The notes under the pieces were generated by a model that had not been told where the DNA came from, made no database searches, and saw only the letters and a list, made by a program, of their open reading frames with translations. The position numbers were made by a program, and so were the translations under genes. This document shows, in pieces, positions 24,812 through 33,134 of a stretch of DNA of 64,000 nt. The DNA comes from Gloeocapsa sp. PCC 7428 (GTDB taxonomy: Bacteria > Cyanobacteriota > Cyanobacteriia > Cyanobacteriales > Chroococcidiopsidaceae): NCBI RefSeq assembly GCF_000317555.1, contig NC_019745.1, positions 5,367,449-5,431,448 on the forward strand, read 5' to 3'. Positions within the stretch are counted from its first letter, which is position 1, and each line of letters opens with the position of its first letter.

Positions 24812-25978
24812 ATGATTCGTAAAATTCCTTTGGCATGGTTACAACTCACGCGCGAAAAAACACGGTTAATTGTGGCATTAGCTGGAATTGCTTTTGCCAA
24901 TATTTTAATGTTTATGCAATTAGGTTTTCGAGAAGCATTGTTTGATGGTAATGTTCAGTTTCACCAAAGCTTGAATGGCGAAATTGTTGTCATCAATCCT
25001 CAATCGGATGCGTTACTTTCTCTGAAAACTTTTTCGCAGCGGCGTTTGTACCAAGTTTTAGCACTTGAGGAAGTGGAATCCGTTCATCCTATTTATATAG
25101 GTTTTACTTCATGGAGAAACCCTCAAACACGCAAGCTGCGTAGTATTCAAGTGATTGGATTTGACCCAGATGCTTCTATCGTCAACTTACCAGGAGTCCA
25201 ACAAAACCTCGATAAAATTAAGCAACCAGATGTTTTTTTGTTCGACCAAGGTTCGCGTCAAGAGTTCGGTACAATCGCCGCTGATTTTTTACAAGGAAAG
25301 GCGATCGCAACAGAAGTAGGAGGACGCACAATTAAAATTGGCGGATTGTTTCAGCTAGGAACGTCATTCGGTGCTGATGGTAATTTAATCACAAGCGATT
25401 TAAATTTTTTCCGGTTATTTAATCAAGACGGACGAAACCTCGGACTTATTGACGTTGGTTTAGTTAAACTCAAACCAGGAGCAAATACCGAAGTTGTTCT
25501 TGAAAAGCTGCGGAGTTCTCTAACGCAAAAAGATATCAGACTACTATCTAAGCAAGAATTTATCGATTTTGAAAAATCTTATTGGGCAAGTAGTACAGCA
25601 ATTGGTTTTATCTTTACTCTAGGAACAATCATGGCGTTTGTCGTCGGAACTGTGATTGTCTATCAAATATTGTACAGTGAAATCGCCGATCATTTACCCG
25701 AATACGCAACACTCAAAGCAATAGGATACACTCAAGTTTACTTACTCATTGTTGTTTTTCAGCAAGCTTTAATCTTAGCTGCTTTAGGATATTTACCTGG
25801 ATTTGCCTTTGCGATGTTTCAGTACAATATAGTACAAAAAGAAACGCTGTTACCAATCGCCATGACAATAAGCCGCGCCTTATTAGTACTACTTTTGACA
25901 GTTTTGATGTGCTGCGTATCGGGTGCGATCGCTATCCGTAAACTGCGGGCGGCTGATCCAGCAGATATTTTTAGTTAA
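24812..25978 (+). CDS. devC: DevC-type permease of an ABC exporter
   Basis: 388 residues of MacB/FtsX-type permease. The N-terminal helix is within the conserved start IPLAWLQLTREKTRLIVALA, a large periplasmic domain spans about 45-260, and three helices follow (about 265-290, 305-335 and 350-375). The C-terminus reads AIRKLRAADPADIFS, typical of DevC. It forms the membrane part of the pump with DevA as ATPase and DevB as adaptor. It begins 30 bases after devB and ends 10 bases before devA. Confidence 0.92.
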   Translation: MIRKIPLAWLQLTREKTRLIVALAGIAFANILMFMQLGFREALFDGNVQFHQSLNGEIVVINPQSDALLSLKTFSQRRLYQVLALEEVESVHPIYIGFTSWRNPQTRKLRSIQVIGFDPDASIVNLPGVQQNLDKIKQPDVFLFDQGSRQEFGTIAADFLQGKAIATEVGGRTIKIGGLFQLGTSFGADGNLITSDLNFFRLFNQDGRNLGLIDVGLVKLKPGANTEVVLEKLRSSLTQKDIRLLSKQEFIDFEKSYWASSTAIGFIFTLGTIMAFVVGTVIVYQILYSEIADHLPEYATLKAIGYTQVYLLIVVFQQALILAALGYLPGFAFAMFQYNIVQKETLLPIAMTISRALLVLLLTVLMCCVSGAIAIRKLRAADPADIFS

Positions 25979-25988
25979 TCAGTAATCT

Positions 25989-26708
25989 ATGCAACAACCA
26001 GCACTAAAAATTCAATCTCTTAACCACTACTATGGTAAAGGCGTTTTGCAAAAGCAAACTTTACTCGATATTAATTTAGAAATTGGTGCGGGAGAGTTTG
26101 TGATTATTACAGGACAATCAGGATCGGGAAAAACAACATTACTCAGTTTGATTGGTGGTTTGCGTTCTGTACAATCAGGAAGTATTCAGTTTCTCGGTCA
26201 AGAATTATCCGGCGCAAGTCAGCAAAAGCTAACAAAACTGCGACGCCAAATCGGTTATATTTTTCAATCACACAACTTACTAGGATTTCTCACAGCACAG
26301 CAAAATGTGCAAATGGCAGCGCAAGTCAACAATAACATTTCGCTGCAAGTTGCGCGATCGCAAACAATTCTTCAAGCAGTCGGGTTAGGCGATCGCCTCA
26401 ATTACTACCCCGAAAATCTCTCTGGTGGACAAAAACAACGCGTTGCGATCGCCAGGGCTTTAGTCAATCAACCTAAACTTGTCTTAGCTGACGAACCAAC
26501 AGCATCTTTAGATAGCAAATCTGGTCGTGCTGTTGTTGAATTGATGCAGCATCTTGCTCAAGAACAAAGCTGTACAATTGTCATGGTGACGCACGATAAT
26601 CGTATTTTAGACGTTGCCGACCGTATTATTCATATGGAAGATGGTCACTTAAGCGGCAATCATCGCTTCACATCAGATACGCACCAATTAATTCATTTTG
26701 ATTCATAA
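25989..26708 (+). CDS. devA: DevA-type ATPase of an ABC exporter
   Basis: A 239-residue ABC ATPase with Walker A GQSGSGKTT near residue 43, Q-loop IFQSHNLLGFLTAQQNV near residue 95, signature LSGGQKQRVAIARAL near residue 142, Walker B LVLADEPTASLD near residue 163, and the switch His in MVTHDNRI near residue 200. All catalytic parts are intact. It powers the DevC permease. The signature and LLGFLTAQQNV segment are typical of the DevA/LolD subgroup. It is the last gene of the exporter operon. Confidence 0.93.
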   Translation: MQQPALKIQSLNHYYGKGVLQKQTLLDINLEIGAGEFVIITGQSGSGKTTLLSLIGGLRSVQSGSIQFLGQELSGASQQKLTKLRRQIGYIFQSHNLLGFLTAQQNVQMAAQVNNNISLQVARSQTILQAVGLGDRLNYYPENLSGGQKQRVAIARALVNQPKLVLADEPTASLDSKSGRAVVELMQHLAQEQSCTIVMVTHDNRILDVADRIIHMEDGHLSGNHRFTSDTHQLIHFDS

Positions 26709-27128
26709 AGACAAAAGTCTCTTTCTTCAGCTAAACGTTCATTCATCTCAAAAGGTGCGACTCGTAATTATACTCACCGCTACAACTACCAAGAAGTTAC
26801 ACATAACATATACACTAATTACCCTTTTTAAAAACTTGTTCTTTGTATTTATGTGAGAAACTATCTACAAAGATTTAAAAAGGTACTTTCTTTAAAAGAA
26901 GCTTTTCGAGATTTTCACTTCAAAACCTAAGAAAGTTTGATTGCGTAGTATTTAATACAGTTATTTCAAAAAAAGCATTTCTTAAAAAGAGACATCTCTA
27001 AATCAAAAATAACATTGCTTTAGAATTTCGTAAATATAAACTACTTACGAATAGCCGCTTGTTTTGTATTATTTGCAATCTACTATTTTACTTTCTCAAT
27101 ACCCTGTAATCTTTGAAATTCAAAAATC
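26709..27128. other. AT-rich intergenic region before the methyltransferase set
   Basis: 420 bases. A small AGAC/GTCT hairpin followed by CTTTCTT sits just after the devA stop (about 26709-26728) and may end the exporter transcript. The remainder is AT-rich with no recognised element; a promoter for the next operon is expected here. Confidence 0.4.
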
Positions 27129-27665
27129 ATGAATACAGTCTTAATAGAACATCCTCGGCATCGTCACTTACCTAATAAACAAGATAGTAAGCTTTATCCC
27201 ACACTACGAAAATCAGCTTGGCATGAAGTTCATTCACAGCGCCAAGGAAGATTAATAGCAGATGTTCAAATTCGAGGAATTTTGCGTATATATTCACAAA
27301 AACGAAATGACGAACAGCTAACACCAATCCTTGCTGATTACCCTGTTATAGGTAGTAATGTTGTTGAAGCAGTGCGCTATGCCCAGCGACAGCAAAGTGA
27401 CGACAAAGGACGAGTTTGGATTAATCAAAAACAATATTTCAAAAACGTACCTTCACAAGTTTGGAACTACAGTGTTGGCAACTATCAAATTTGTCAAAAA
27501 TGGATCAAAGATCGTGAAGGTTGTTATCTCAGCCAGAAAGATATTCGACAATATCAGCGGATTATAACCGCATTAAACGAGATGATCGAGCTAATGGCAG
27601 GAATTGAGGCAGTATTTCAGCTTGGCTCAAATAAAGAACAATTATTTATCGCCGCTCATCAATAA
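27129..27665 (+). CDS. Orphan type ISP restriction-enzyme C-terminal-like domain protein
   Basis: 178 residues. The C-terminal half (about residues 97-160) resembles the end of the specificity domain of single-polypeptide type ISP restriction-modification enzymes: VWINQKQYFKNVPSQVWNYS, then VGNYQICQKWIKDREGCYLS and DIRQYQRIITALNEMIELM. Those enzymes are over 1000 residues; here the methylase, helicase and nuclease parts are absent, so this is either a remnant or a stand-alone protein. The N-terminal 70 residues are not recognised. It stops 14 bases before the first O-methyltransferase and may be cotranscribed with it. No restriction activity is expected. Confidence 0.6.
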   Translation: MNTVLIEHPRHRHLPNKQDSKLYPTLRKSAWHEVHSQRQGRLIADVQIRGILRIYSQKRNDEQLTPILADYPVIGSNVVEAVRYAQRQQSDDKGRVWINQKQYFKNVPSQVWNYSVGNYQICQKWIKDREGCYLSQKDIRQYQRIITALNEMIELMAGIEAVFQLGSNKEQLFIAAHQ

Positions 27666-27679
27666 GGCAAGGCTAAAGC

Positions 27680-28753
27680 ATGGTTTCATCGCAACACAAA
27701 ACTTCAGATGTGACAATACCTCGTCCGCCAGTTGCTCAAGGCGTACCACCGCAGGTCAAAATTCTGCAAATGATGAATGCTTATCGACTTGCGCAGTCAA
27801 TTTCTGTGGCGGCGAAGTTGGGTATTGCAGACTTATTAACGCAACCGCAGAGTGTTACAGCGTTAGCCCAAACAACCGCAACTCACGAACAGTCACTATA
27901 TCGATTGTTAAGAGTACTTGCTAGTTTTGATATCTTCACCGAAGACGAAAACGGTTTATTTCACCTGACTCCAAGAGGCGCATTACTGCAAACCAACATA
28001 TCCAATTCGCTACGAGACTATGCGATCGTCGTTGGTGAAATGTGGCACTGGCGGATGTGGGGAGGTATTCTGCACAGCATTAAAACAGGCGAACCCGCTT
28101 TTGACCAGATTTTCGGAATGGAGTTTCAAGAATATTATCAGCAAAATCCTGAAGTTGCCAAAAACTTTGATGGAGCGATGGTTAGTGCGTTAGCAATGAC
28201 CGATGTTGCAATATTAGCTAACTATGATTTCACATCATTCCAGCGCATCGTTGATATTGGCGCAGGAGGTCAAGGCGATGGTAAACTCATTGCTTCGATA
28301 TTGAAAAACAACTCATCACAACAGGGAGTTTATTTCGACACTCCAACGCGCATCGAACAAGTAGAACGCCTTATTGAAGTAACAGGATTGAGCGATCGCA
28401 CTCAACTTGTCACCGGAGATGTTTTTCAATCATTTCCCCCTGATGGTGATGTTTACATCATTAAAAACCTCATTCACGACTACGACGACGATCGCGCGAT
28501 CGCCATTCTCAAAAACTGCCGCCAAGCGATCGCCACACATGGCAAACTGTTACTCATCGAGATGGTTATCCCGCCAGGTAACGAACCATCCCTAGGCAAA
28601 ATTTTAGACGTAGAAGCACTCCTCATGAGTGCAGGCGCGATCGAACGCACCCAAGAACAATATCAACAACTTCTCGCCGCCGCCGGTTTTCAACTCACCA
28701 ACATTATCTCCTCACGCTCTCCAATGAGCATCATCGAGTCTGTACCAACATAA
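27680..28753 (+). CDS. SAM-dependent O-methyltransferase 1 (PF00891 family)
   Basis: A 357-residue enzyme of the small-molecule O-methyltransferase type. The N-terminal dimerisation winged helix (about 20-110) includes LGIADLLTQPQSVTALAQTT. The SAM site VDIGAGGQGDGK is at 191-202, slightly altered from the VDVGGGxG consensus, and the catalytic His is in NLIHDYDDDRA (His266). It would methylate a phenolic hydroxyl on an aromatic substrate. It leads a plus-strand set with an ABM monooxygenase, two related methyltransferases and a P450. Similar enzymes decorate type II polyketides in actinomycetes; link to the operon at 0.5-10.6 kb is inferred. Confidence 0.85.
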   Translation: MVSSQHKTSDVTIPRPPVAQGVPPQVKILQMMNAYRLAQSISVAAKLGIADLLTQPQSVTALAQTTATHEQSLYRLLRVLASFDIFTEDENGLFHLTPRGALLQTNISNSLRDYAIVVGEMWHWRMWGGILHSIKTGEPAFDQIFGMEFQEYYQQNPEVAKNFDGAMVSALAMTDVAILANYDFTSFQRIVDIGAGGQGDGKLIASILKNNSSQQGVYFDTPTRIEQVERLIEVTGLSDRTQLVTGDVFQSFPPDGDVYIIKNLIHDYDDDRAIAILKNCRQAIATHGKLLLIEMVIPPGNEPSLGKILDVEALLMSAGAIERTQEQYQQLLAAAGFQLTNIISSRSPMSIIESVPT

Positions 28754-28837
28754 CCCTCTCTTTATTTCTTACCTCTGCGTTTAGAGTGGTTCGTTCACTC
28801 TTCAAAACCACAATCTAAAACTTACCAAAAAACTAAC

Positions 28838-29185
28838 ATGACGACACTCATCAACAACCAAACATTAACAACAATTTCCCAAGATGCCGATCTTGTCACC
28901 CTCATTAATGTCTTCATCGTCGAACCAGAAAACCAACAATTACTCGTTGATTTATTAGTAAAAGCGACAGAAGAAGTCATGTGTAAACTCCCTGGCTTTA
29001 TCTCAGCAAACATCCACAAAAGCTTAGACGGTAAACGAGTTACAAACTACGCGCAATGGAGAAGTGTAGAAGACTTTCGCGGCATTTTTAATAATCCTGA
29101 AGCCTTAGCACATATGCCCGCGATCGGCAAAATCGCGCAATCAGACCCCACGCTTTACGAAATTTGCTACATCAAAAAGTCTTAG
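28838..29185 (+). CDS. Antibiotic biosynthesis monooxygenase (ABM) family protein
   Basis: A 115-residue dimeric alpha/beta-barrel-type protein: LVTLINVFIVEPENQQLLVD, then LPGFISANIHKSLDGKRVTN and YAQWRSVEDFR are the ABM core. Relatives such as TcmH and ActVA-Orf6 oxidise anthrones to quinones in type II polyketide pathways without flavin or metal; others are heme-degrading or quinol monooxygenases. No heme-ligand context is apparent. It lies 84 bases after O-methyltransferase 1 and 87 bases before O-methyltransferase 2. A quinone-forming role on the predicted aromatic product is a reasonable inference. Confidence 0.8.
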   Translation: MTTLINNQTLTTISQDADLVTLINVFIVEPENQQLLVDLLVKATEEVMCKLPGFISANIHKSLDGKRVTNYAQWRSVEDFRGIFNNPEALAHMPAIGKIAQSDPTLYEICYIKKS

Positions 29186-29211
29186 TGCTAGACAATCTCA
29201 AAGTTGAAATG

Positions 29212-29240
29212 AAAGTCCCTCATTTATGGGGGATTTAGGG
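29212..29240 (+). repeat. Short hairpin repeat ending in GATTTAGGG
   Basis: Related to the element at 23455-23486: AAGTCCCTCATTTATGGGGG followed by ATTTAGGG. It lies between the ABM gene and O-methyltransferase 2 and could act as a weak transcript processing or attenuation element. Confidence 0.55.
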
Positions 29241-29272
29241 AGCAAACTTCCACATTAGTAAAGCGAAATGCG

Positions 29273-30382
29273 ATGTCTCAAGCTAATCTCAAAACAAAAC
29301 CAAAAAAGCCTCCCATCGGACTGATTCAAGCAATGATGAATATCACCAGTTCATTGCAGAATTTCAGAGCCAAAATGATGCCACCGCAAGTGGCGATGGT
29401 GGAGATGATCAATGCTTACCAAGTCTCGCAGGCAATTTATGTCGCAGCCAAACTAGGAATTGCTGATTTACTAAAAGATCAAGCCAAAAGCAGCAAGGAG
29501 TTGGCACAGCTAACCGGAATGCACGAACCGTCACTTTATCGCTTGTTGCGATCGCTTGCCAGTTTCGGTATCTTTGCTGAAGACGAAAACAGGCGCTTTA
29601 GCTTAACACCACTCGCCGCGACATTACAAACTGACACCCCCGACTCAGTACGCGCTTGGGCGATTATGTCCGGTGAAAAATGGCACTGGGACTTATGGGG
29701 AAACTTAATTGAGAGCGTCAAAACAGGTAAAACAGCCGTCGAATATACCTTTGGCAAACCGAATATATTTGAGTATTTTGTCCAGAATCCGCAAGCAGGT
29801 AATAACTTCGATGAGGCAATGACTAATTTAGCCTCAATGAACAATAGCGCGATCGCCACAGGTTACGATTTTTCAGGCATCGCTAAATTAGTTGATATCG
29901 GCGGCGGTTATGGCAGTCATTTGTCAACAATTCTCAAAGCCTATCCCGCAACCAAAGGCGTTTTATTCGATCAACCCTCCGTGATTACAGGTGCGAAAGA
30001 GTTTATCGAAGTGAATGGACTAGCAGATCGTTGCGAATTAGTTGCTGGTGACTTTTTCCAATCTGTACCATCCGGCGGTGATGCTTACCTGCTTAAAACC
30101 GTAATCCACGACTGGGATGAACCTCAAGCGATCGCAATTCTCAAAAACTGTCGCCGCGCAATGGCGGAACACAGCAAGCTATTGCTAGTAGAAGCCGTCA
30201 TTCCCCCAGGAAACACGCCTTATTTCGGTAAACTTCTTGACCTAGAAATGCTCACAACCTCTGGCGGGCGCGAACGTACAGAAGCAGAATATCGCACACT
30301 TTTTGACGCCGCAGGTTTCAAACTCACAAAAGTTTTTGCCACAGCATCCCCCTGGAAAGTGATTGAGGGTGTTGGTTGTTAG
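29273..30382 (+). CDS. SAM-dependent O-methyltransferase 2 (PF00891 family)
   Basis: 369 residues. The PPQVAMVEMINAYQVSQAIY start of the dimerisation domain lies at about 37-56. A canonical SAM motif VDIGGGYGSHL is at 207-217, followed by GVLFDQPSVI at 229-238, and the catalytic His is in TVIHDWDEPQA (His279). All features of an active phenolic O-methyltransferase are present, making it the most standard of the three. The N-terminus has about 30 extra residues compared with its neighbours. It starts 87 bases after the ABM gene and ends 16 bases before O-methyltransferase 3. Confidence 0.9.
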   Translation: MSQANLKTKPKKPPIGLIQAMMNITSSLQNFRAKMMPPQVAMVEMINAYQVSQAIYVAAKLGIADLLKDQAKSSKELAQLTGMHEPSLYRLLRSLASFGIFAEDENRRFSLTPLAATLQTDTPDSVRAWAIMSGEKWHWDLWGNLIESVKTGKTAVEYTFGKPNIFEYFVQNPQAGNNFDEAMTNLASMNNSAIATGYDFSGIAKLVDIGGGYGSHLSTILKAYPATKGVLFDQPSVITGAKEFIEVNGLADRCELVAGDFFQSVPSGGDAYLLKTVIHDWDEPQAIAILKNCRRAMAEHSKLLLVEAVIPPGNTPYFGKLLDLEMLTTSGGRERTEAEYRTLFDAAGFKLTKVFATASPWKVIEGVGC

Positions 30383-30398
30383 TTAGGGAAATAGAAAA

Positions 30399-31439
30399 AT
30401 GACAGCGACTAAACCAAATACCAATATGCCACCAGATTTACCCCCGCAAGTGGCAATGATGCAAATGTTGGGAGGTTTGCGGGTAGCACGATTAATCTAC
30501 GCCGCTGCTGAATTGGGAATTGCTGACTTATTAGCCGATGGTTCCAAAAGCATTGACGAGTTAGCGCAAGCAACAGACACTCACGCACCGTCACTATATC
30601 GACTCATGCGATCGCTTGCTAGTGTCGGGATCTTCGCTGAGTACGAGCGTTGTTTTAGTTTAACGCCTCTTGCTGAGTTCCTGCAAAGTGATACACCCGA
30701 TTCTGTTCGTGCTGCGGTCAAGTTTTTTGGTCAAGATTGGCACTGGAATGTTTGGGAAAATCTGCACTACAGCGTCAAAACAGGCAAACCCGCGTTTGAG
30801 CATCTCTACGGACAAGGATTATTTGAATATTACCAAGATCCCGAAGTTGCGCGCGTTTCAAGCGAGTCTAAAGCAAGTATTTCACAACGTGCAGCGCAGT
30901 CACTCCTGGCAAATTATGACTTTTCGTCGATGCACAAGGTGGTGGACATTGGGATTTATGCAAGCGCTAGCACAATTATTGCACTTTTGCAAGCACATCC
31001 CACAATGCAAGGAGTACTTTTTGATTTTCCCTCGGCGATCGCGGCGGCGACTCCAGCAATTGAATCCGCCCAAATTGGCGATCGCGCTCGACTTGTTGCA
31101 GGGAATTGTTTAGATTCAGTACCCAGTGATGGTGATGCGTACATTTTGATGTTTGTCGTTCACAACTGGGACGACGATCGCGCGGTGAAACTGCTAAAAA
31201 ACTGTCGCGAGGCGATGATAGCCGACGGCAAACTTTTAATCGTAGAAATGATTATGCCTCCTGGTAATGCGCCGTTTGTTGGTAAGTTAATCGACTTAGA
31301 GTCGTTACTCACAACTCCTGGCGGTTACGAACGTAGCGAAGCGCAATACCGATCGCTCTTAGAAGCCGCTGGCTTTAAAGTAACACGCATTATCCCGACA
31401 CAAACTGCCAATAGCATCATCGAAGCTGTACGCGCTTAA
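30399..31439 (+). CDS. O-methyltransferase-like protein 3 with a degenerate SAM motif
   Basis: 346 residues, clearly paralogous to the two upstream enzymes (PPQVAMMQMLGGLRVARLIY, ELGIADLLADGSK, GVLFDFPSAI). The glycine-rich SAM loop is VDIGIYASAS at 182-191 instead of VDxGGGxG, so two of three glycines are lost. The His in FVVHNWDDDRA (His255) remains. Comparable PF00891 proteins such as RdmB have lost methyl transfer and hydroxylate or decarboxylate aromatic polyketides, so a non-methylating tailoring role is possible. Weak SAM binding or an inactive heterodimer partner are alternatives. The P450 gene follows after 18 bases. Confidence 0.85.
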   Translation: MTATKPNTNMPPDLPPQVAMMQMLGGLRVARLIYAAAELGIADLLADGSKSIDELAQATDTHAPSLYRLMRSLASVGIFAEYERCFSLTPLAEFLQSDTPDSVRAAVKFFGQDWHWNVWENLHYSVKTGKPAFEHLYGQGLFEYYQDPEVARVSSESKASISQRAAQSLLANYDFSSMHKVVDIGIYASASTIIALLQAHPTMQGVLFDFPSAIAAATPAIESAQIGDRARLVAGNCLDSVPSDGDAYILMFVVHNWDDDRAVKLLKNCREAMIADGKLLIVEMIMPPGNAPFVGKLIDLESLLTTPGGYERSEAQYRSLLEAAGFKVTRIIPTQTANSIIEAVRA

Positions 31440-31457
31440 ATCAAGGAGCTATTTTTA

Positions 31458-32813
31458 ATGGTTGTTCAAACAAAACCAGCATCGCAATTTCAATCGGCAG
31501 AGGAGATGCCTGGTAGCTTTGGTAAGCTATTTGGAGGTGAGACAAAAGAGCTATTTCGAGACGAAGAACTTTTTTACTGGGAACACTTTCAGCGTTACGG
31601 TTCAGTTTTTAAATCGCGAATCTTTGGCAAAAATTTTGCCTTTTTAATTGGTCCTGATGCTAATCGCTTAGTGTTAGGAGAGAAAGCCGATCATCTCTCT
31701 GCGCGGTTAGGTTGGATTTTTTTAGAACCTATTTTTGGTAAAGGTTTACTCTTACAAGATGGTGCAGAACATCAAGCAACGCGCCGCTTAATGTATCCTG
31801 CAATGCACGGGCGATCGCTGACAAATTACTTTGATACGATCCAAGAAATTGTAGACAAATTTTTTGCAGATTGGACAGCAGGAAAGACGATTTCCCTCAT
31901 AGAGGAGTTTACCAATCTTTCAACAACAATTGCAATTCGCTTGATTTTGGGAACGGAAACTGATAGTGAATTTGCCGAAGCAACGCAGTATTTTTTAGCA
32001 ATGCTCACTGGGCGACGCGCAAAGCTCAAAATTGATATTCCCCAAACTTTATATGGGCGATCGCAGCAAGCAAGGCGAAACTTACAAGCTTTTTTACGCC
32101 GCAAAATTGCCCAACGCAAACAACAAGGCTCATTACAAGAGTCCCGCGACTTTTTAGGATTGCTACTCGCGGCTGTTGATGAAAATGGCAACTCGCTCAG
32201 TGAATCAGATATCATTGACCAACTGCTGATGGTACTCTTTGCAGGACATGAAAATCCAGCGGTACTCCTTTCGTGGTTAATGTTTGAATTGGTAGCGCAT
32301 CCAGAATGGCGCGATCGCCTCCGCAACGAATACGCCCAAGTCGTCGGAAATGAACCCCTAAACTTATCGCATCTCAAACAACTTCCTCTAACCAGTTACG
32401 CGCTAAAAGAGGTAGAACGCCTATATCCTCCTGTACAAAATATCTCGCGTGGCGTTGTCAAAGATATTCATTACGCAGGCTACTGCATCCCCGCAGGCTG
32501 GTACGTCGATATTTCCCCACTACTAACGCATCGTCTTCCAGAAATCTACACCGACCCCGATCGCTTCGACCCCGATCGCTTTGCACCACCGCGCGAAGAA
32601 GATAAAAAGCACCCCTTCGCCTTAGTCGGCTTTGGTAGTGGTCCGCACAGTTGCTTAGGCTGGCAATTTGCCCAAATGGAAATGAAAATTATCCTCTCCA
32701 AGCTATTGCGCTACGACTGGAGTATATCTCCTGAACCAAGTACCGCTTTCCCAGTGCGTCAGCCTTCTCAGTTTCAAGATAGTCTTCAAGCACATATTAA
32801 ACCTCCTGCATGA
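31458..32813 (+). CDS. Cytochrome P450, last gene of the tailoring set
   Basis: A 451-residue soluble P450 of CYP120-like appearance. The I-helix reads AGHENPAVLLSW (262-273), ExxR is E318-R321 in LKEVERLYPP, the PERF-type region is DPDRF, and the heme loop FGSGPHSCLG has Cys399. The usual I-helix threonine after the Glu is Asn266, which may change oxygen activation. An AAGGAG site precedes the ATG. It likely hydroxylates or couples a lipophilic or aromatic substrate. Clustering with three methyltransferases and an ABM protein supports secondary metabolism; a retinoid or fatty-acid substrate is the alternative. Confidence 0.88.
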   Translation: MVVQTKPASQFQSAEEMPGSFGKLFGGETKELFRDEELFYWEHFQRYGSVFKSRIFGKNFAFLIGPDANRLVLGEKADHLSARLGWIFLEPIFGKGLLLQDGAEHQATRRLMYPAMHGRSLTNYFDTIQEIVDKFFADWTAGKTISLIEEFTNLSTTIAIRLILGTETDSEFAEATQYFLAMLTGRRAKLKIDIPQTLYGRSQQARRNLQAFLRRKIAQRKQQGSLQESRDFLGLLLAAVDENGNSLSESDIIDQLLMVLFAGHENPAVLLSWLMFELVAHPEWRDRLRNEYAQVVGNEPLNLSHLKQLPLTSYALKEVERLYPPVQNISRGVVKDIHYAGYCIPAGWYVDISPLLTHRLPEIYTDPDRFDPDRFAPPREEDKKHPFALVGFGSGPHSCLGWQFAQMEMKIILSKLLRYDWSISPEPSTAFPVRQPSQFQDSLQAHIKPPA

Positions 32814-33134
32814 ATGATTGACAAATAAATTCGCAGCCAAACACAAGAAAATCTACCACTGTAAACTTACTGATAAAAGTCTTGTTTAAGTGTACGAAGG
32901 TACACTTTGCTTGGGTAGCCCCTGACTTCAGTCAGAGGGCGTTTGTGATTCATACAAGAAGTCTATTGAGTTGTGATTGATTTGATTGAACTACGTAGGT
33001 ACAAAGTACGCAAATTTTTAGGATGGCTCTCTAAAAATATCACTAAGTGCTGACACTGCTGTTTGGCACGAGCTTTGTTAATTGGACTGTCAAAGGTTTT
33101 AAACCTATTCAAACCCTGACCCCTGACCTCTGCT
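32814..33134. other. Intergenic region with inverted repeats
   Basis: 321 bases. A GTGTAC/GTACAC hairpin lies near 32890-32907, and a second hairpin CCCTGACTTCAGTCAGAGGG near 32920-32940, either of which could end the P450 transcript. The segment beginning in the last P450 codons (CTCCTGCATGAAT, near 32805) is related in inverted orientation to 39610-39645. A TGACCCCTGACCTCTGC element is at 33116-33132. Confidence 0.5.

Noticed and set aside
27680..31439. The three O-methyltransferase genes as a recent tandem array
   Set aside because: They share architecture but differ widely in sequence and an ABM gene separates the first two, so they are old paralogues rather than a recent amplification.
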